DNA of 64,000 nt, from the NCBI GenBank assembly GCA_900199555.1, contig FZQZ01000001.1:248001-312000 (forward strand), given 5' to 3'. The number at the start of each line of letters is the position of its first letter. Position 1 is the stretch's first letter. This DNA is from Prevotellaceae bacterium MN60. Its GTDB lineage: Bacteria; Bacteroidota; Bacteroidia; Bacteroidales; Bacteroidaceae. This document shows, piece after piece, positions 45,100 through 53,454 of this stretch. The notes under the pieces are model-generated. The model made no database searches. It was not told the DNA's origin and saw only the letters and a program-made list of their open reading frames with translations. The translations under genes were made by a program, and so were the position numbers.

Positions 45100-46500
45100 T
45101 TACTCATCAAGCAAGAAGAGGGGGTCTTCAGGCATCACCATCACAGGCTTCTGCTCGAAGTCTTTCAGCAGCTTCTCAGAAACGTATTTCTTATCTACTA
45201 CCAAGCGGAACATATACTCGCGGAACCAGCGTGCAGTCATAATCAAGCATCCCTGCTGTCCCCAGCTGCTACCCCATGAGTTCTCCACCTTCCACTTCAG
45301 TGGATTGCCCTCAGCATCAAGATCTACGGCAGTCAGTGTCATTGCGTGTGTAGAACCACTATCAAAGGTAGAGATGCGCTCAGCCTTGTTCATGTTGAAG
45401 GTAGTGTTAAACAATGAAGCGTAGTCGAAGTTCTCTGTATCGCAATAGCCACGCTTGCGGTCCAACTGCTGCCCCACATCATAGCTGCTATACATCTTGC
45501 GGCCATTCTTCAGAGAGGCAATAGCCAGCTGCTCAATATCCTGCATAGGCAGATTGAGATACTTCCAGTTATGTCCGTCATATACGTGGCGGTCATACTC
45601 CACCTCATAGGTCTTGTAGTATTCACGACGAGGGTCGTTCATTACCATGATAAACGAGCCATTCAGTTCGCCGCCTACAGTCTCCTCATAAAATGTCTTG
45701 GGGGTATATTTCTTGGCAGGAGTCAGTGCCTTGCCGTCTTTATTCTTGAAGGCATAGGTAAACTCCTTCACAGGCTCACCCAGGGTGATTGCCAACATGT
45801 GGTAAACCTCGCCCAGCATCTGTGTCTTACGCTTCTCAATATCTTTGGCTTTCTTGCCTTCAGCCACCATCTTGCGCAGTTGCAAGCCAAATTCGCGCAA
45901 CTTAGATTTGATGATGTTTGACATCTTAGAGGTATTGTCAGCAGAATAGGTCTCAGGCTGTACCTCTGTAGGCACCAGTCCGTATTTCTCTGCCAAGTCT
46001 GCCACACCACAGAAGGTACCACCATCATTCAATGGATAATGGAAGAAGAACTGTACGCGCTGGTCGTCGATAGGTTTCTTACCGGTATCGATAACGCCCT
46101 GCAGCATCAAGTTAGCCTTCTCCAACTGGTCCCAGAAGAAGAGGTAGTCTTGCGAATAAGAAACGGTCAGTGAATCAGTACGCTTGGCAAAGTTTGCACG
46201 CAGTACGTTCAGTCCGCTAAACATCCAGCAACGGCCACTTGACTGCTGGTCGGTAATAGACTGCTTCTTAGTCTCCACACTGAAATAGGTATCCAGCGCA
46301 CCAGCATTCTGCTGGTTCTTGGCCAAATTATCGATAGCATTGGCAGCCAGAGCGTTGCGCAGTGCACGGTCAGAGGCTGTAGGTGTGTTTTGCTGCTTAA
46401 TCTGTTGCAGCATCTCGGGCGAGATGCCACCATTCTTAGTCTGTGCGCCAGCAACGAGTGTTGTTGCCAGCAGCAGGCTCATCATCATGTTTCTTTTCAT
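45100..46500 (-). CDS. pepC: Exported C1-family aminopeptidase (bleomycin hydrolase type)
   Basis: 466 residues with signal peptide MKRNMMMSLLLATTLVAGAQ. The papain-like triad is Cys91 (SSGRCWMFSG), His385 (STHAMTLTAVD) and Asn407 (KVENSWGSSWG), as in bleomycin hydrolase/PepC. Unlike the cytosolic enzyme it should act in the periplasm. It overlaps the stop of the M48 lipoprotein gene by ATGA, so the two peptidases are made together. Confidence 0.92.
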   Translation of the reverse strand: MKRNMMMSLLLATTLVAGAQTKNGGISPEMLQQIKQQNTPTASDRALRNALAANAIDNLAKNQQNAGALDTYFSVETKKQSITDQQSSGRCWMFSGLNVLRANFAKRTDSLTVSYSQDYLFFWDQLEKANLMLQGVIDTGKKPIDDQRVQFFFHYPLNDGGTFCGVADLAEKYGLVPTEVQPETYSADNTSKMSNIIKSKLREFGLQLRKMVAEGKKAKDIEKRKTQMLGEVYHMLAITLGEPVKEFTYAFKNKDGKALTPAKKYTPKTFYEETVGGELNGSFIMVMNDPRREYYKTYEVEYDRHVYDGHNWKYLNLPMQDIEQLAIASLKNGRKMYSSYDVGQQLDRKRGYCDTENFDYASLFNTTFNMNKAERISTFDSGSTHAMTLTAVDLDAEGNPLKWKVENSWGSSWGQQGCLIMTARWFREYMFRLVVDKKYVSEKLLKDFEQKPVMVMPEDPLFLLDE

Positions 46501-47399
46501 TTCTTCTTTTTCTTTTTATTATTAGTTTTGCTTGTTTTGTTCTTGCTAGAGATATGGATGGTCTTGCCAGTGGTCTGGATGCTGGCAGAAGAGGCTGTAT
46601 AGTACTTGCGGGCCTCAGGCAACCATCCCTGTATCTGTTTGATACGGGTGGCATCACTGGGATGCGAACTCAGCCACGAGGTAGAACCGCCGCCAGTGGC
46701 CTGCGACATTCTTTGCCAGAAGTTGACGGCAGCATCAGGATTATAGCCAGCCATCGCAGCAAAGATAATACCCAGGTGGTCGGCCTCACTCTCATGATTG
46801 CGCGAATACTTGGCACTGGCTCCCTTAGCACCCAGTCCGAATACGGTGCCAGCTATATTCTGCAAGCCATCGCTAGCACCTACGCCAGCCATCAGCACAC
46901 CCAGTGCCTGCGCACCATACTGCTGCTTGATAGCTGTTGACATCTGTTCGGCAGAATGCTTGGCTACAGCATGGGCAATTTCATGACCAAGCACAATAGC
47001 CAGCGAGGTCTCGTCTTGTGTTACAGGTAACAATCCCTCATAGACTACTATCTTACCACCAGGCATACAAAAGGCATTTACCTGCTGGTCTTGTACCAAG
47101 TTAAACTCCCACTGATACTGTGCCACCTCATTGGCGAGCCCATGTTCTTTCAGATAAGTTACCACGGCATTGGCCAATCGCTGTCCTACTCTCTTCACCA
47201 TAGCTGTGTTGGCAGCATTGGTAGAGGGTTTTGCCGTCTGCATATAACTCTGATACTGCTGATTGGATAGACTGAGCACTTGCTCGTCTGTTACCAATAG
47301 CCTTCTCTGTCTGCCTGTGATAGGCACTGTAGATGTGGTTCCACAACCCACCAATAGAGCTGCAACAACCGTCAGTAAGATGATTCTTATCTGTTTCAT
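46497..47399 (-). CDS. M48-family metallopeptidase lipoprotein
   Basis: 300 residues from the ATG at 47399; the longer frame to 47507 runs through the promoter. Lipobox LLVGC (Cys19). The zinc site is H139-E-I-A-H143 in VLGHEIAHAVAKHSAEQ, with a downstream Glu in NHESEADHLGIIFAAMAGYNPDAA. It resembles Loi/YcaL-type periplasmic proteases that clear misfolded outer-membrane proteins. Lys-rich C-terminal tail (NKTSKTNNKKKKKK). Confidence 0.9.
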   Translation of the reverse strand: MKQIRIILLTVVAALLVGCGTTSTVPITGRQRRLLVTDEQVLSLSNQQYQSYMQTAKPSTNAANTAMVKRVGQRLANAVVTYLKEHGLANEVAQYQWEFNLVQDQQVNAFCMPGGKIVVYEGLLPVTQDETSLAIVLGHEIAHAVAKHSAEQMSTAIKQQYGAQALGVLMAGVGASDGLQNIAGTVFGLGAKGASAKYSRNHESEADHLGIIFAAMAGYNPDAAVNFWQRMSQATGGGSTSWLSSHPSDATRIKQIQGWLPEARKYYTASSASIQTTGKTIHISSKNKTSKTNNKKKKKK

Positions 47400-47425
47400 T
47401 TGTAGTGTAGTAAGGTTTCTGCCCA

Positions 47426-47457
47426 CAAAAGTAATACAAATTCTGTGGCCTACCAAA
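47426..47457 (-). promoter_or_regulatory. Promoter of the two-peptidase operon
   Basis: TTTG (47454-47457), a 20-base spacer and TACTTTTG (47426-47433). Confidence 0.8.
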
Positions 47458-47556
47458 TATTTTGGCAGAAAAACAAAAAGAGAAGGGGCATTGCCACACG
47501 GCAACACCCCAACACCTTTTCATAACCTAAACTAACTATAAAAACACTCTTAAAAC

Positions 47557-47925
47557 TTACTTCATACCACGATTTACGAGAGTCACGTTCAACAGAGTCA
47601 AGTACTTGTGATACTGATCCTTGTTCAGAACGGCATTCATGTAAGCCAGATCCTTGTTGATTGCCTTCTCAACGAGCTTAGTACGCTCCTCTTTGCCATA
47701 CTCGGCAGCGCTCATCATCTCAGCAGAGAAAGTCTTATGAATCTCAGCAACGCCTTCAGCCTGCTCGTCGGTCAGCTCGAGAGCCTTTGCCAACTTCTTC
47801 ATGTTAACAGTCATGTTGTAAACAGACTTGTTGTTGTTAACAGTGGCAATATTCTTACTTGCGCTCTCAGCGAAGGTCATTGTCATACTCATCAATGCAA
47901 CTACTGTAAATACAATCTTTTTCAT
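47557..47925 (-). CDS. Small secreted helical protein (Spy/CpxP-like in pattern)
   Basis: 122 residues with signal peptide MKKIVFTVVALMSMTMTFA. The mature part is all-helical and contains ALELTDEQAEGVAEIHKTF and VLNKDQYHKYLTLLNVTL, reminiscent of the LTxxQ repeats of Spy/CpxP periplasmic chaperones, but the match is loose. Its promoter is canonical (48012-48043). Confidence 0.6.
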   Translation of the reverse strand: MKKIVFTVVALMSMTMTFAESASKNIATVNNNKSVYNMTVNMKKLAKALELTDEQAEGVAEIHKTFSAEMMSAAEYGKEERTKLVEKAINKDLAYMNAVLNKDQYHKYLTLLNVTLVNRGMK

Positions 47926-48011
47926 TTTCGTTACCCTTTCTTTAATTTTTTAATCTTAAATTATCTTCTATTATTAATCTTGTCTGATCAGTTTTTGTCT
48001 GAATGACGATG

Positions 48012-48043
48012 CAAAGGTACGGCAATTTTTGATACCCTCCAAA
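48012..48043 (-). promoter_or_regulatory. Promoter of the 47557-47925 gene
   Basis: TTTG (48040-48043), a 20-base spacer and TACCTTTG (48012-48019); leader ~80 bases. Confidence 0.8.
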
Positions 48044-48172
48044 CTTTTTTGCATGTTGTGTGCGCAAACAGTATCAATTCTTGACCTTCATCAAAGAAAC
48101 CCGAAAATCCTTGATTCATATCAAATTGGAAGAAAAAAAGCCCTTTTATAGCGTTATCTCGATGTTTTTAAT

Positions 48173-48180
48173 TACCTTTG
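48173..48180 (+). promoter_or_regulatory. slyD -7 box
   Basis: TACCTTTG, 26 bases before the slyD start; it lies downstream of the earlier in-frame ATG at 48060 and so excludes it. The leader ends TAATAAGGTAT-ATG, identical to that of valS. Confidence 0.65.
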
Positions 48181-48206
48181 CACCCAAATTATATATAATA
48201 AGGTAT

Positions 48207-48896
48207 ATGGATAATCAGACAAACAAGTACATTGCCGCTTCATACAAACTGTATGTTGACGGAGACAATGGTAAAGAACTCATCGAAGAGGCCACTGCCG
48301 AGCGCCCCTTCAGTTTCATCACAGGCTTCGGTTTTGCCCTCGACAAGTTCGAGGAGCAGATGATTGCTACTCCTAAGGGAGAGAACTTTAATATCACTCT
48401 GAGCAAAGAAGAAGGCTATGGTGAATATCACGACGAATATGTATTAGACCTTGCACGCGAGGTATTCAGCATCAATGGTCATTTCGACCACGAGCACATC
48501 TATGTTGACGCAATCGTACCTCTGCAGAACGAGGAAGGTCATCGTTTCAATGGTCGCGTACTGGAAGTAGGCGAAGAGAAGGTAAAGATTGATCTCAACC
48601 ACCCCTTGGCTGGCGAGACACTTTACTTCGAAGGTACCGTTCTGGAGAATCGCGATGCTACCAAGGAGGAGGTTGATCACATGATGAAGCACCTCACTGG
48701 TGGTTGCAGTGGCAATTGTGGCGACTGCGGCGGTGGTTGTGGCGATGATTGTGACTGCGGATGCGACCACGACCATGAGCATGGTGAAGGATGCGGATGC
48801 GGCCATGACCATGAACATGGCGAAGGATGCGGATGCGGCCATGACCACGAGCATCATCATCACGATGGTGGTTGCGGATGTGGACACTGCCACTAA
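48207..48896 (+). CDS. slyD: SlyD-type FKBP peptidyl-prolyl isomerase with metal-binding tail
   Basis: 229 residues from the ATG at 48207. The FKBP part with an inserted IF domain spans about 1-150 (YKLYVDGDNGKELIEEAT, PFSFITGFGFALDKFEEQMIATPKGENFNITLSKEEGYGEY). The last ~65 residues are a run of Cys, His, Asp and Gly, including two copies of GCGCGHDHEHGE-like units. This tail should bind nickel, zinc or copper. It combines proline isomerisation/chaperone activity with metal storage in the cytoplasm. Confidence 0.92.
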   Translation: MDNQTNKYIAASYKLYVDGDNGKELIEEATAERPFSFITGFGFALDKFEEQMIATPKGENFNITLSKEEGYGEYHDEYVLDLAREVFSINGHFDHEHIYVDAIVPLQNEEGHRFNGRVLEVGEEKVKIDLNHPLAGETLYFEGTVLENRDATKEEVDHMMKHLTGGCSGNCGDCGGGCGDDCDCGCDHDHEHGEGCGCGHDHEHGEGCGCGHDHEHHHHDGGCGCGHCH

Positions 48897-48905
48897 TTAT
48901 CTCAT

Positions 48906-48936
48906 TGGGCATGGGTTATCCTAACCCATTTGCCCA
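48906..48936. terminator. Hairpin after slyD (probable terminator)
   Basis: TGGGC-ATGGGTTA, loop TCC, TAACCCAT-(TT)-GCCCA: a 13-bp stem with one 2-base bulge. The following T-run is weak, so it may instead be a stabilising 3' hairpin. Confidence 0.55.
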
Positions 48937-48987
48937 TTTCTCAATTATCCCCACAAAAACCCATTAGCCCCTATCTAAATATCCTCA

Positions 48988-50061
48988 ATGAACACTACAG
49001 GAAGAATCTTCAGACTGACCACGTTTGGCGAGAGCCACGGAGAAGCCATCGGCGGCGTAGTTGATGGTATGCCAGCAGGCATACCCATTGACTTGGATTT
49101 TATCCAGCAAGAACTCAACAGACGCCGTCCAGGACAAAGCAGTATTACTACATCGCGCAACGAGGCCGACAAGGTAGAACTGCTCAGTGGTGTTTTCGAA
49201 GGCAAGTCTACAGGCTGCCCTATTGGTTTTATCGTGCGTAACACCAATCAGCACTCTAATGACTACGACAACATGCGCCAACTATTCCGTCCCTCTCATG
49301 CAGACTACACCTATACACAGAAGTACGGTCTGCGCGACCATCGTGGCGGCGGACGCTCGTCGGCTCGCATCACCATCAGTCGCTGTGTAGCTGGAGCATT
49401 AGCCAAACTGGTATTACGCCAACTGGGTATCCAGATTACGGCCTATACCTCGCAGGTGGGAACCATTGCACTCGACAACGACTATCATCGCTACAACCTC
49501 TCACTGACAGAGTCTAACGATGTACGCTGTCCCGACCAGCAGAAGGCTGAAGAGATGATTCAACTCATTCAACAGGTAAAGGCTGAGGGCGACACCATTG
49601 GTGGCACCATCACTTGTGTCATTCAGGGCTGTCCTGTAGGATTGGGCGAACCAGAGTTTGGCAAATTGCATGCCCAACTGGGCGCGGCAATGCTTAGCAT
49701 CAATGCCGTCAAGGGATTTGAATATGGTGAGGGATTTGCCGGTGTCACCCAGCGTGGCTCCGAACAAAATGACATATTTACAGTAGGGTCCGACTCCGCC
49801 GTGACCACCGAGACCAATCATAGTGGAGGCATACAGGGCGGAATCTCCAACGGACAAGATATCTACTTCCGTGTAGCATTCAAGCCTGTAGCTACCCTAC
49901 TCCGCGAACAAAATACGGTAGACATTCATGGCCAAACAACCAAATTGACAGCCAGAGGACGCCACGATGCATGTGTACTTCCACGTGCCGTACCTGTGGT
50001 CGAAGCAATGGCTGCAATAACCATTTTGGATGCTTATTTGGTCAATAAGGCAGGAATTTGA
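48988..50061 (+). CDS. aroC: Chorismate synthase
   Basis: 357 residues. Signatures: [57 protein letters not shown] and [22 protein letters not shown]. It makes chorismate from EPSP with reduced flavin; aroE is encoded at 24827-25573. No dedicated promoter is obvious, so it may be read from slyD. Confidence 0.97.
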   Translation: MNTTGRIFRLTTFGESHGEAIGGVVDGMPAGIPIDLDFIQQELNRRRPGQSSITTSRNEADKVELLSGVFEGKSTGCPIGFIVRNTNQHSNDYDNMRQLFRPSHADYTYTQKYGLRDHRGGGRSSARITISRCVAGALAKLVLRQLGIQITAYTSQVGTIALDNDYHRYNLSLTESNDVRCPDQQKAEEMIQLIQQVKAEGDTIGGTITCVIQGCPVGLGEPEFGKLHAQLGAAMLSINAVKGFEYGEGFAGVTQRGSEQNDIFTVGSDSAVTTETNHSGGIQGGISNGQDIYFRVAFKPVATLLREQNTVDIHGQTTKLTARGRHDACVLPRAVPVVEAMAAITILDAYLVNKAGI

Positions 50062-50100
50062 TGAGTTTTTGCAAGGAAATACAAAAAAAACTCAAAATTC

Positions 50101-50132
50101 TTTGTCCATTAAAAAGATTTGTACTACCTTTG
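50101..50132 (+). promoter_or_regulatory. Canonical promoter of a candidate small RNA
   Basis: TTTG (50101-50104), a 20-base spacer and TACCTTTG (50125-50132), 40 bases after the aroC stop. Confidence 0.8.
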
Positions 50133-50137
50133 CACTA

Positions 50138-50236
50138 GCAATTCTGGGTTTGTGAAAATCCGAAGAGCTTTAGTTAAGTCTAGTTTAGTTTTTGTGTTGG
50201 TTGAGAGCGGTCCATTTGGCCGCTCTCAAATTTTTT
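50138..50236 (+). ncRNA. Candidate ~100-nt small RNA between aroC and pyrD
   Basis: It starts just after a perfect promoter and ends at TTGAGAGCGG (50201-50210)/CCGCTCTCAA (50220-50229) followed by ATTTTTT, a textbook terminator. The stretch contains no ATG at all. A 5' hairpin GGGTTT-GTGA-AAATCC is visible. It does not carry 4.5S RNA, tmRNA or 6S hallmarks that I can see. Read-through would be antisense to pyrD. The terminator may also serve pyrD on the other strand. Confidence 0.6.
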
Positions 50237-50238
50237 AC

Positions 50239-51144
50239 CTACAGACAGCCTATAATTTCGTGGATATCCTTACAGCCATGAGCATCAAGCCACTCGTTGA
50301 TGCCATCACGCACTTTAATAGTAACAGCAGGATCCAAGAAGTTGGCTGTACCAATCTCTATCGCTGTAGCACCAGCCATCAAGAACTCGATAGCATCGGT
50401 CGCTGTAGTGATACCACCCAAGCCCACAACAGGGATATTCACAGCCTTAGCCACCTGCCATACCATACGCAGTGCCACAGGCTTCACACAGGGACCACTC
50501 AGCCCACCTGTACCAATACTCAGCAATGATTTCCTACGCTCTATATCAATAGCCATACCCATCAGCGTATTGATTAGCGATACGCTGTCAGCACCTTGTG
50601 CTTCACAGGCTTTGGCGATGTCTGCGATATTCGTTACATTGGGCGACAACTTCACAATCAGCGTCTTATGATAGCGCTCGCGCACAGCTTTAACCACGCT
50701 TTCAGCACCCTGACAAGTAGTACCAAATGCCATACCTCCATCCTTCACGTTAGGACAAGAGATATTCAACTCGATAGCAGGAATATTCTCCAATGCGTCA
50801 ATGCGGGCTGCACACTCGGCATAATCCTCTGGCGACGAACCGCTCACATTAACAATCATATTCGTATCAATATCCTTAATCTGCGGATAGATATGCTCGC
50901 AGAAGTAATCCACACCCTTATTCTGCAGTCCCACACAGTTCAGCATACCACTGGCGGTCTCTGCCATACGTGGATAATCGTTGCCCTCGCGAGGCTTCAG
51001 CGTAGTTCCTTTCACGATGATGCCACCCAATCCGTCGAGGGGTATCAGGTCGGCAAACTCCAAACCATATCCAAACGTACCACTGGCTGTCATCACGGGA
51101 TTCTTCAGTGCCAGCGCTCCTATATTTACTCTTAAATCAGCCAT
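50239..51144 (-). CDS. pyrD: Dihydroorotate dehydrogenase B, catalytic subunit
   Basis: 301 residues, class 1B type. FMN-binding barrel with [26 protein letters not shown], the catalytic Cys130 in LNISCPNVK, and [16 protein letters not shown]. It oxidises dihydroorotate in pyrimidine synthesis and passes electrons to PyrK, encoded just upstream in the same operon. Confidence 0.96.
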   Translation of the reverse strand: MADLRVNIGALALKNPVMTASGTFGYGLEFADLIPLDGLGGIIVKGTTLKPREGNDYPRMAETASGMLNCVGLQNKGVDYFCEHIYPQIKDIDTNMIVNVSGSSPEDYAECAARIDALENIPAIELNISCPNVKDGGMAFGTTCQGAESVVKAVRERYHKTLIVKLSPNVTNIADIAKACEAQGADSVSLINTLMGMAIDIERRKSLLSIGTGGLSGPCVKPVALRMVWQVAKAVNIPVVGLGGITTATDAIEFLMAGATAIEIGTANFLDPAVTIKVRDGINEWLDAHGCKDIHEIIGCL

Positions 51145-51184
51145 CTATTATAACCATTAATCATGAACCATCAACCATGAACCG

Positions 51185-51991
51185 TCACTCCCACGTCAGT
51201 TTACTGATGGGGAACACTGGTCCATCTTTGCAGACACATAGGTTGCCATCTACTGTCTTCTCTACACAGCACAGACAGGCACCCAGTCCGCATGCCATCA
51301 TATTCTCCAGCGACACCTCGCAATAGATACCCCTCTGCTTGGCATAGCGAGCCACAGCCTTCATCATTGGCGTAGGTCCACAGGTACATATCATGTCGAA
51401 AGACTCGCCAAGCACGCTATGGTTAGTTACAAAACCCTTCTCGCCCATAGAACCGTCTTCCGTCGTTACGCACACGCGCCCGTACCTATTAAATAAGTCC
51501 AGCTCCAGCAGGTCGTTCTTTGTTCTACCACCCAAGAGGAATGTAGGTTCCATACCCATTCTCTTCATTTCAGCACCCAGATACAGCAGTGGAGCCACGC
51601 CAACACCACCACCTACAAGCAATGGTGATGAGTGTTTCGTAAGGTCTGCGGACTCTGTGTTCAAGGCGGTTCTCCCGTCTTGTAATGTAAATCCGTTGCC
51701 CAATGGCAGCAGGCAGTTTAGCTTATCGCCAGGCTGCAACTGTCCCAATTTGCGTGTACCATCACCTACCATAGCTACCATCAGCCATAGCTCATTCTTT
51801 TCTCTGTTTACCATATTAATAGAGATGGGGCGACGCAAAAAGGTGCTGGTAGAACCATCTACACGCACCTCAACAAACTGTCCTGGCACCATCTCTGGCA
51901 AGGGTTGTTCGTCTGTAAGACGTATCAGCACATGCTTCTCGCTGAGTCGTTCTACAGCCCGAACAGTTAAATCCAGTATCTGTTTCTTCAT
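51185..51991 (-). CDS. pyrK: Dihydroorotate dehydrogenase B, electron transfer subunit
   Basis: 268 residues from the ATG at 51991; the ATG at 52003 is inside the -7 box. FAD-binding FVEVRVDGSTSTFLRRPISI, NAD-binding LLVGGGVGVAPLLYLGAEM, and the [2Fe-2S] cysteines near the C-terminus in ACGLGACLCCVEK...NLCVCKDGPVF. It links PyrD to NAD+. Two tandem promoter modules lie directly upstream. Confidence 0.95.
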   Translation of the reverse strand: MKKQILDLTVRAVERLSEKHVLIRLTDEQPLPEMVPGQFVEVRVDGSTSTFLRRPISINMVNREKNELWLMVAMVGDGTRKLGQLQPGDKLNCLLPLGNGFTLQDGRTALNTESADLTKHSSPLLVGGGVGVAPLLYLGAEMKRMGMEPTFLLGGRTKNDLLELDLFNRYGRVCVTTEDGSMGEKGFVTNHSVLGESFDMICTCGPTPMMKAVARYAKQRGIYCEVSLENMMACGLGACLCCVEKTVDGNLCVCKDGPVFPISKLTWE

Positions 51992-52000
51992 ATCGGGGTA

Positions 52001-52058
52001 CAAAGATACGAATAAGTGAGAGAAAAACCAAATATATTTGAGTTTTTCCGAACGTGAG
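52001..52058 (-). promoter_or_regulatory. pyrK promoter module (repeat family copy 2)
   Basis: On the minus strand it reads CTCACGTTCG, hairpin (CAAATATATTTG core), TTTG, a 20-base spacer ending CTCACTTATTCG, then TATCTTTG (52001-52008), 9 bases before the ATG. It matches the valS module at 7731-7789. Confidence 0.75.
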
Positions 52059-52073
52059 TAACTTCGATGAAAT

Positions 52074-52132
52074 CAAAGATACGAATAAGTGAGCAAAAAG
52101 CCAAGAAATTCTTGGGCTTTTTCGAACGTGAG
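52074..52132 (-). promoter_or_regulatory. Second, tandem promoter module upstream of pyrK (copy 3)
   Basis: It has the same order: CTCACGTTCG, hairpin (AAAAAGCC...AAGAA / TTCTT-GGCTTTTT), CTCACTTATTCG, TATCTTTG (52074-52081). The arms differ from copy 2 but still pair. Confidence 0.7.
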
Positions 52133-52200
52133 ATTGCAAAGCCACACTCTGTACCTTTAGGTCAGAGAATCTACGAGACAACGTCTCAGGATACTCACTC

Positions 52201-52686
52201 TTACTTCTTTGCTGGCACAAAAGTCTCGTAGGTCTGATCATCGTAATAAACGCGAATTTCGGTAACTTTTCGAGGCTCTTTGTCAATTATTTTAATTTCT
52301 TCACGGGCAAAATCGGGGTGTGTACTTTTTACACCGTGCTGAAAATTACCTTGCGGAGCATTCGAAGGTGCTGCAGAAGACGAGAAAAGACTCGGTTGAT
52401 CGAAATTGATCATCTGTTCTGAACCAGTTTCTGGCTGCTCCAAAAGTGTGACTTCAGAGTCAGTGGGGTGGGAAACATACATCTCGCCAGTACCCCAAAG
52501 GAGCCATTCGGTACTGATGTCAGGAATTTTCGATTTTATAGATTCAACGATATTCAGGGTCGGACGTGTACGACCATTAAAAATACTGGAGAGGGTAGCG
52601 GGTGACTGTTGCAGGTAGTCGGCGAACACCTGTTGAGTCATATGCTGGTCCTCCATGATGAGCTTTATACGATCTTTTATTTGCAT
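52201..52686 (-). CDS. Xre-family DNA-binding regulator
   Basis: 161 residues. An N-terminal helix-turn-helix of the phage-repressor type spans about 5-62 (IKLIMEDQHMTQQVFADYLQQSPATLSSIFNGRTRPTLNIVESI), followed by WLLWGTGEM. The remaining ~95 residues are polar and look disordered, ending in a short strand-rich piece (ITEIRVYYDDQTYETFVPAKK, roughly). No peptidase (LexA-type) domain is present. It faces a long AT-rich gap that may hold its operators. Confidence 0.8.
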   Translation of the reverse strand: MQIKDRIKLIMEDQHMTQQVFADYLQQSPATLSSIFNGRTRPTLNIVESIKSKIPDISTEWLLWGTGEMYVSHPTDSEVTLLEQPETGSEQMINFDQPSLFSSSAAPSNAPQGNFQHGVKSTHPDFAREEIKIIDKEPRKVTEIRVYYDDQTYETFVPAKK

Positions 52687-53454
52687 TTGAGTAAAAATAG
52701 GGCTTAAAAAGCCATTTTGGTTTGATTTTACAAAGGTAAAGCAAATTTTTCATATCTGCAAGAAATCTAAAGAATATTTTATTTCCTAAACTTTAGGTTT
52801 TGAATTTAATAATATAAATATCTATATTTGCAAAGCAATACTTTGGTGTTTAGAAATACAAATCCAAACAATGAGGTATTTATAGCAGTATAAGAAAAGA
52901 TTTAGATTATAAAATACAAATAACTGGGTATAAATAAGGTATTTAAGATATATATAGGTAAATAAAGCTGTTTATGCATAAAATATAGTGCAAATACATA
53001 GTAATAGCACAAAAAGCACGAATAAAAGTGTATAATTCACTGATTTTAGACACTTTACACTATATAATTTTGTTTGTATAAGTATGAATATATAAATACG
53101 AATGGCTAAATTCGGATATATAAATTTATATATAAAGAAACGTATTCACGTTTATAAATTGCAAATTTCAGTTTACATAACACAAACCTATCGTAACTTT
53201 GTAAATCATTTAGTATTTTAAATTCAATATTCAAAATACTAAAATTACCTAATCCTAAATTTCAGTATCCGAGAATCGAGCTATTTTTTCATTTCTGGCG
53301 TATTCTGAACGAGCGGTCAGAAATCTAGAAATGCGCGAAATATGAGGCGTTATAACAGCACTTTTTTAGCGCTAAGTGCCTGTAAGTACGTACTTTTTGA
53401 GCCAAAAATTTATGTTTGGCAAAAATACGCAAAGAGAAAAAAATAGGGTAAAAA
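52687..53454. other. AT-rich 768-bp intergenic region without a recognisable gene
   Basis: No frame of convincing length or composition is present on either strand. It contains the Xre promoter (minus strand, TACCTTTG at 52731-52738), a perfect plus-strand promoter (52799-52830), an 18-bp perfect palindrome of A and T (53116-53133), a hairpin TTTAGTATTTT/AAAATACTAAA (53209-53219/53233-53243) just after a TAACTTTG box (53194-53201), and a 12-bp palindrome AAGTACGTACTT near 53385-53396. Confidence 0.7.
52799..52830 (+). promoter_or_regulatory. Orphan plus-strand promoter in the AT-rich gap
   Basis: TTTG (52799-52802), a 20-base spacer and TATATTTG (52823-52830). It reads away from the Xre gene into ~600 bases with no gene, so any product would be an untranslated RNA or a very short peptide. 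Confidence 0.6.

Noticed and set aside
48444-48912. Minus-strand frames rich in Met, Ala, His and Arg opposite slyD
   Set aside because: They mirror the repetitive Cys/His/Gly codons of the SlyD tail on the other strand; no promoter or family match.
52201-53454. Xre regulator plus AT-rich gap as a prophage remnant
   Set aside because: No integrase, structural phage gene or attachment repeat is seen around it; the neighbours pyrK and holA are core genes.
52687-53454. AT-rich gap as the chromosomal replication origin
   Set aside because: No dnaA gene or cluster of TTATCCACA-type DnaA boxes is visible; AT-richness alone is not enough.
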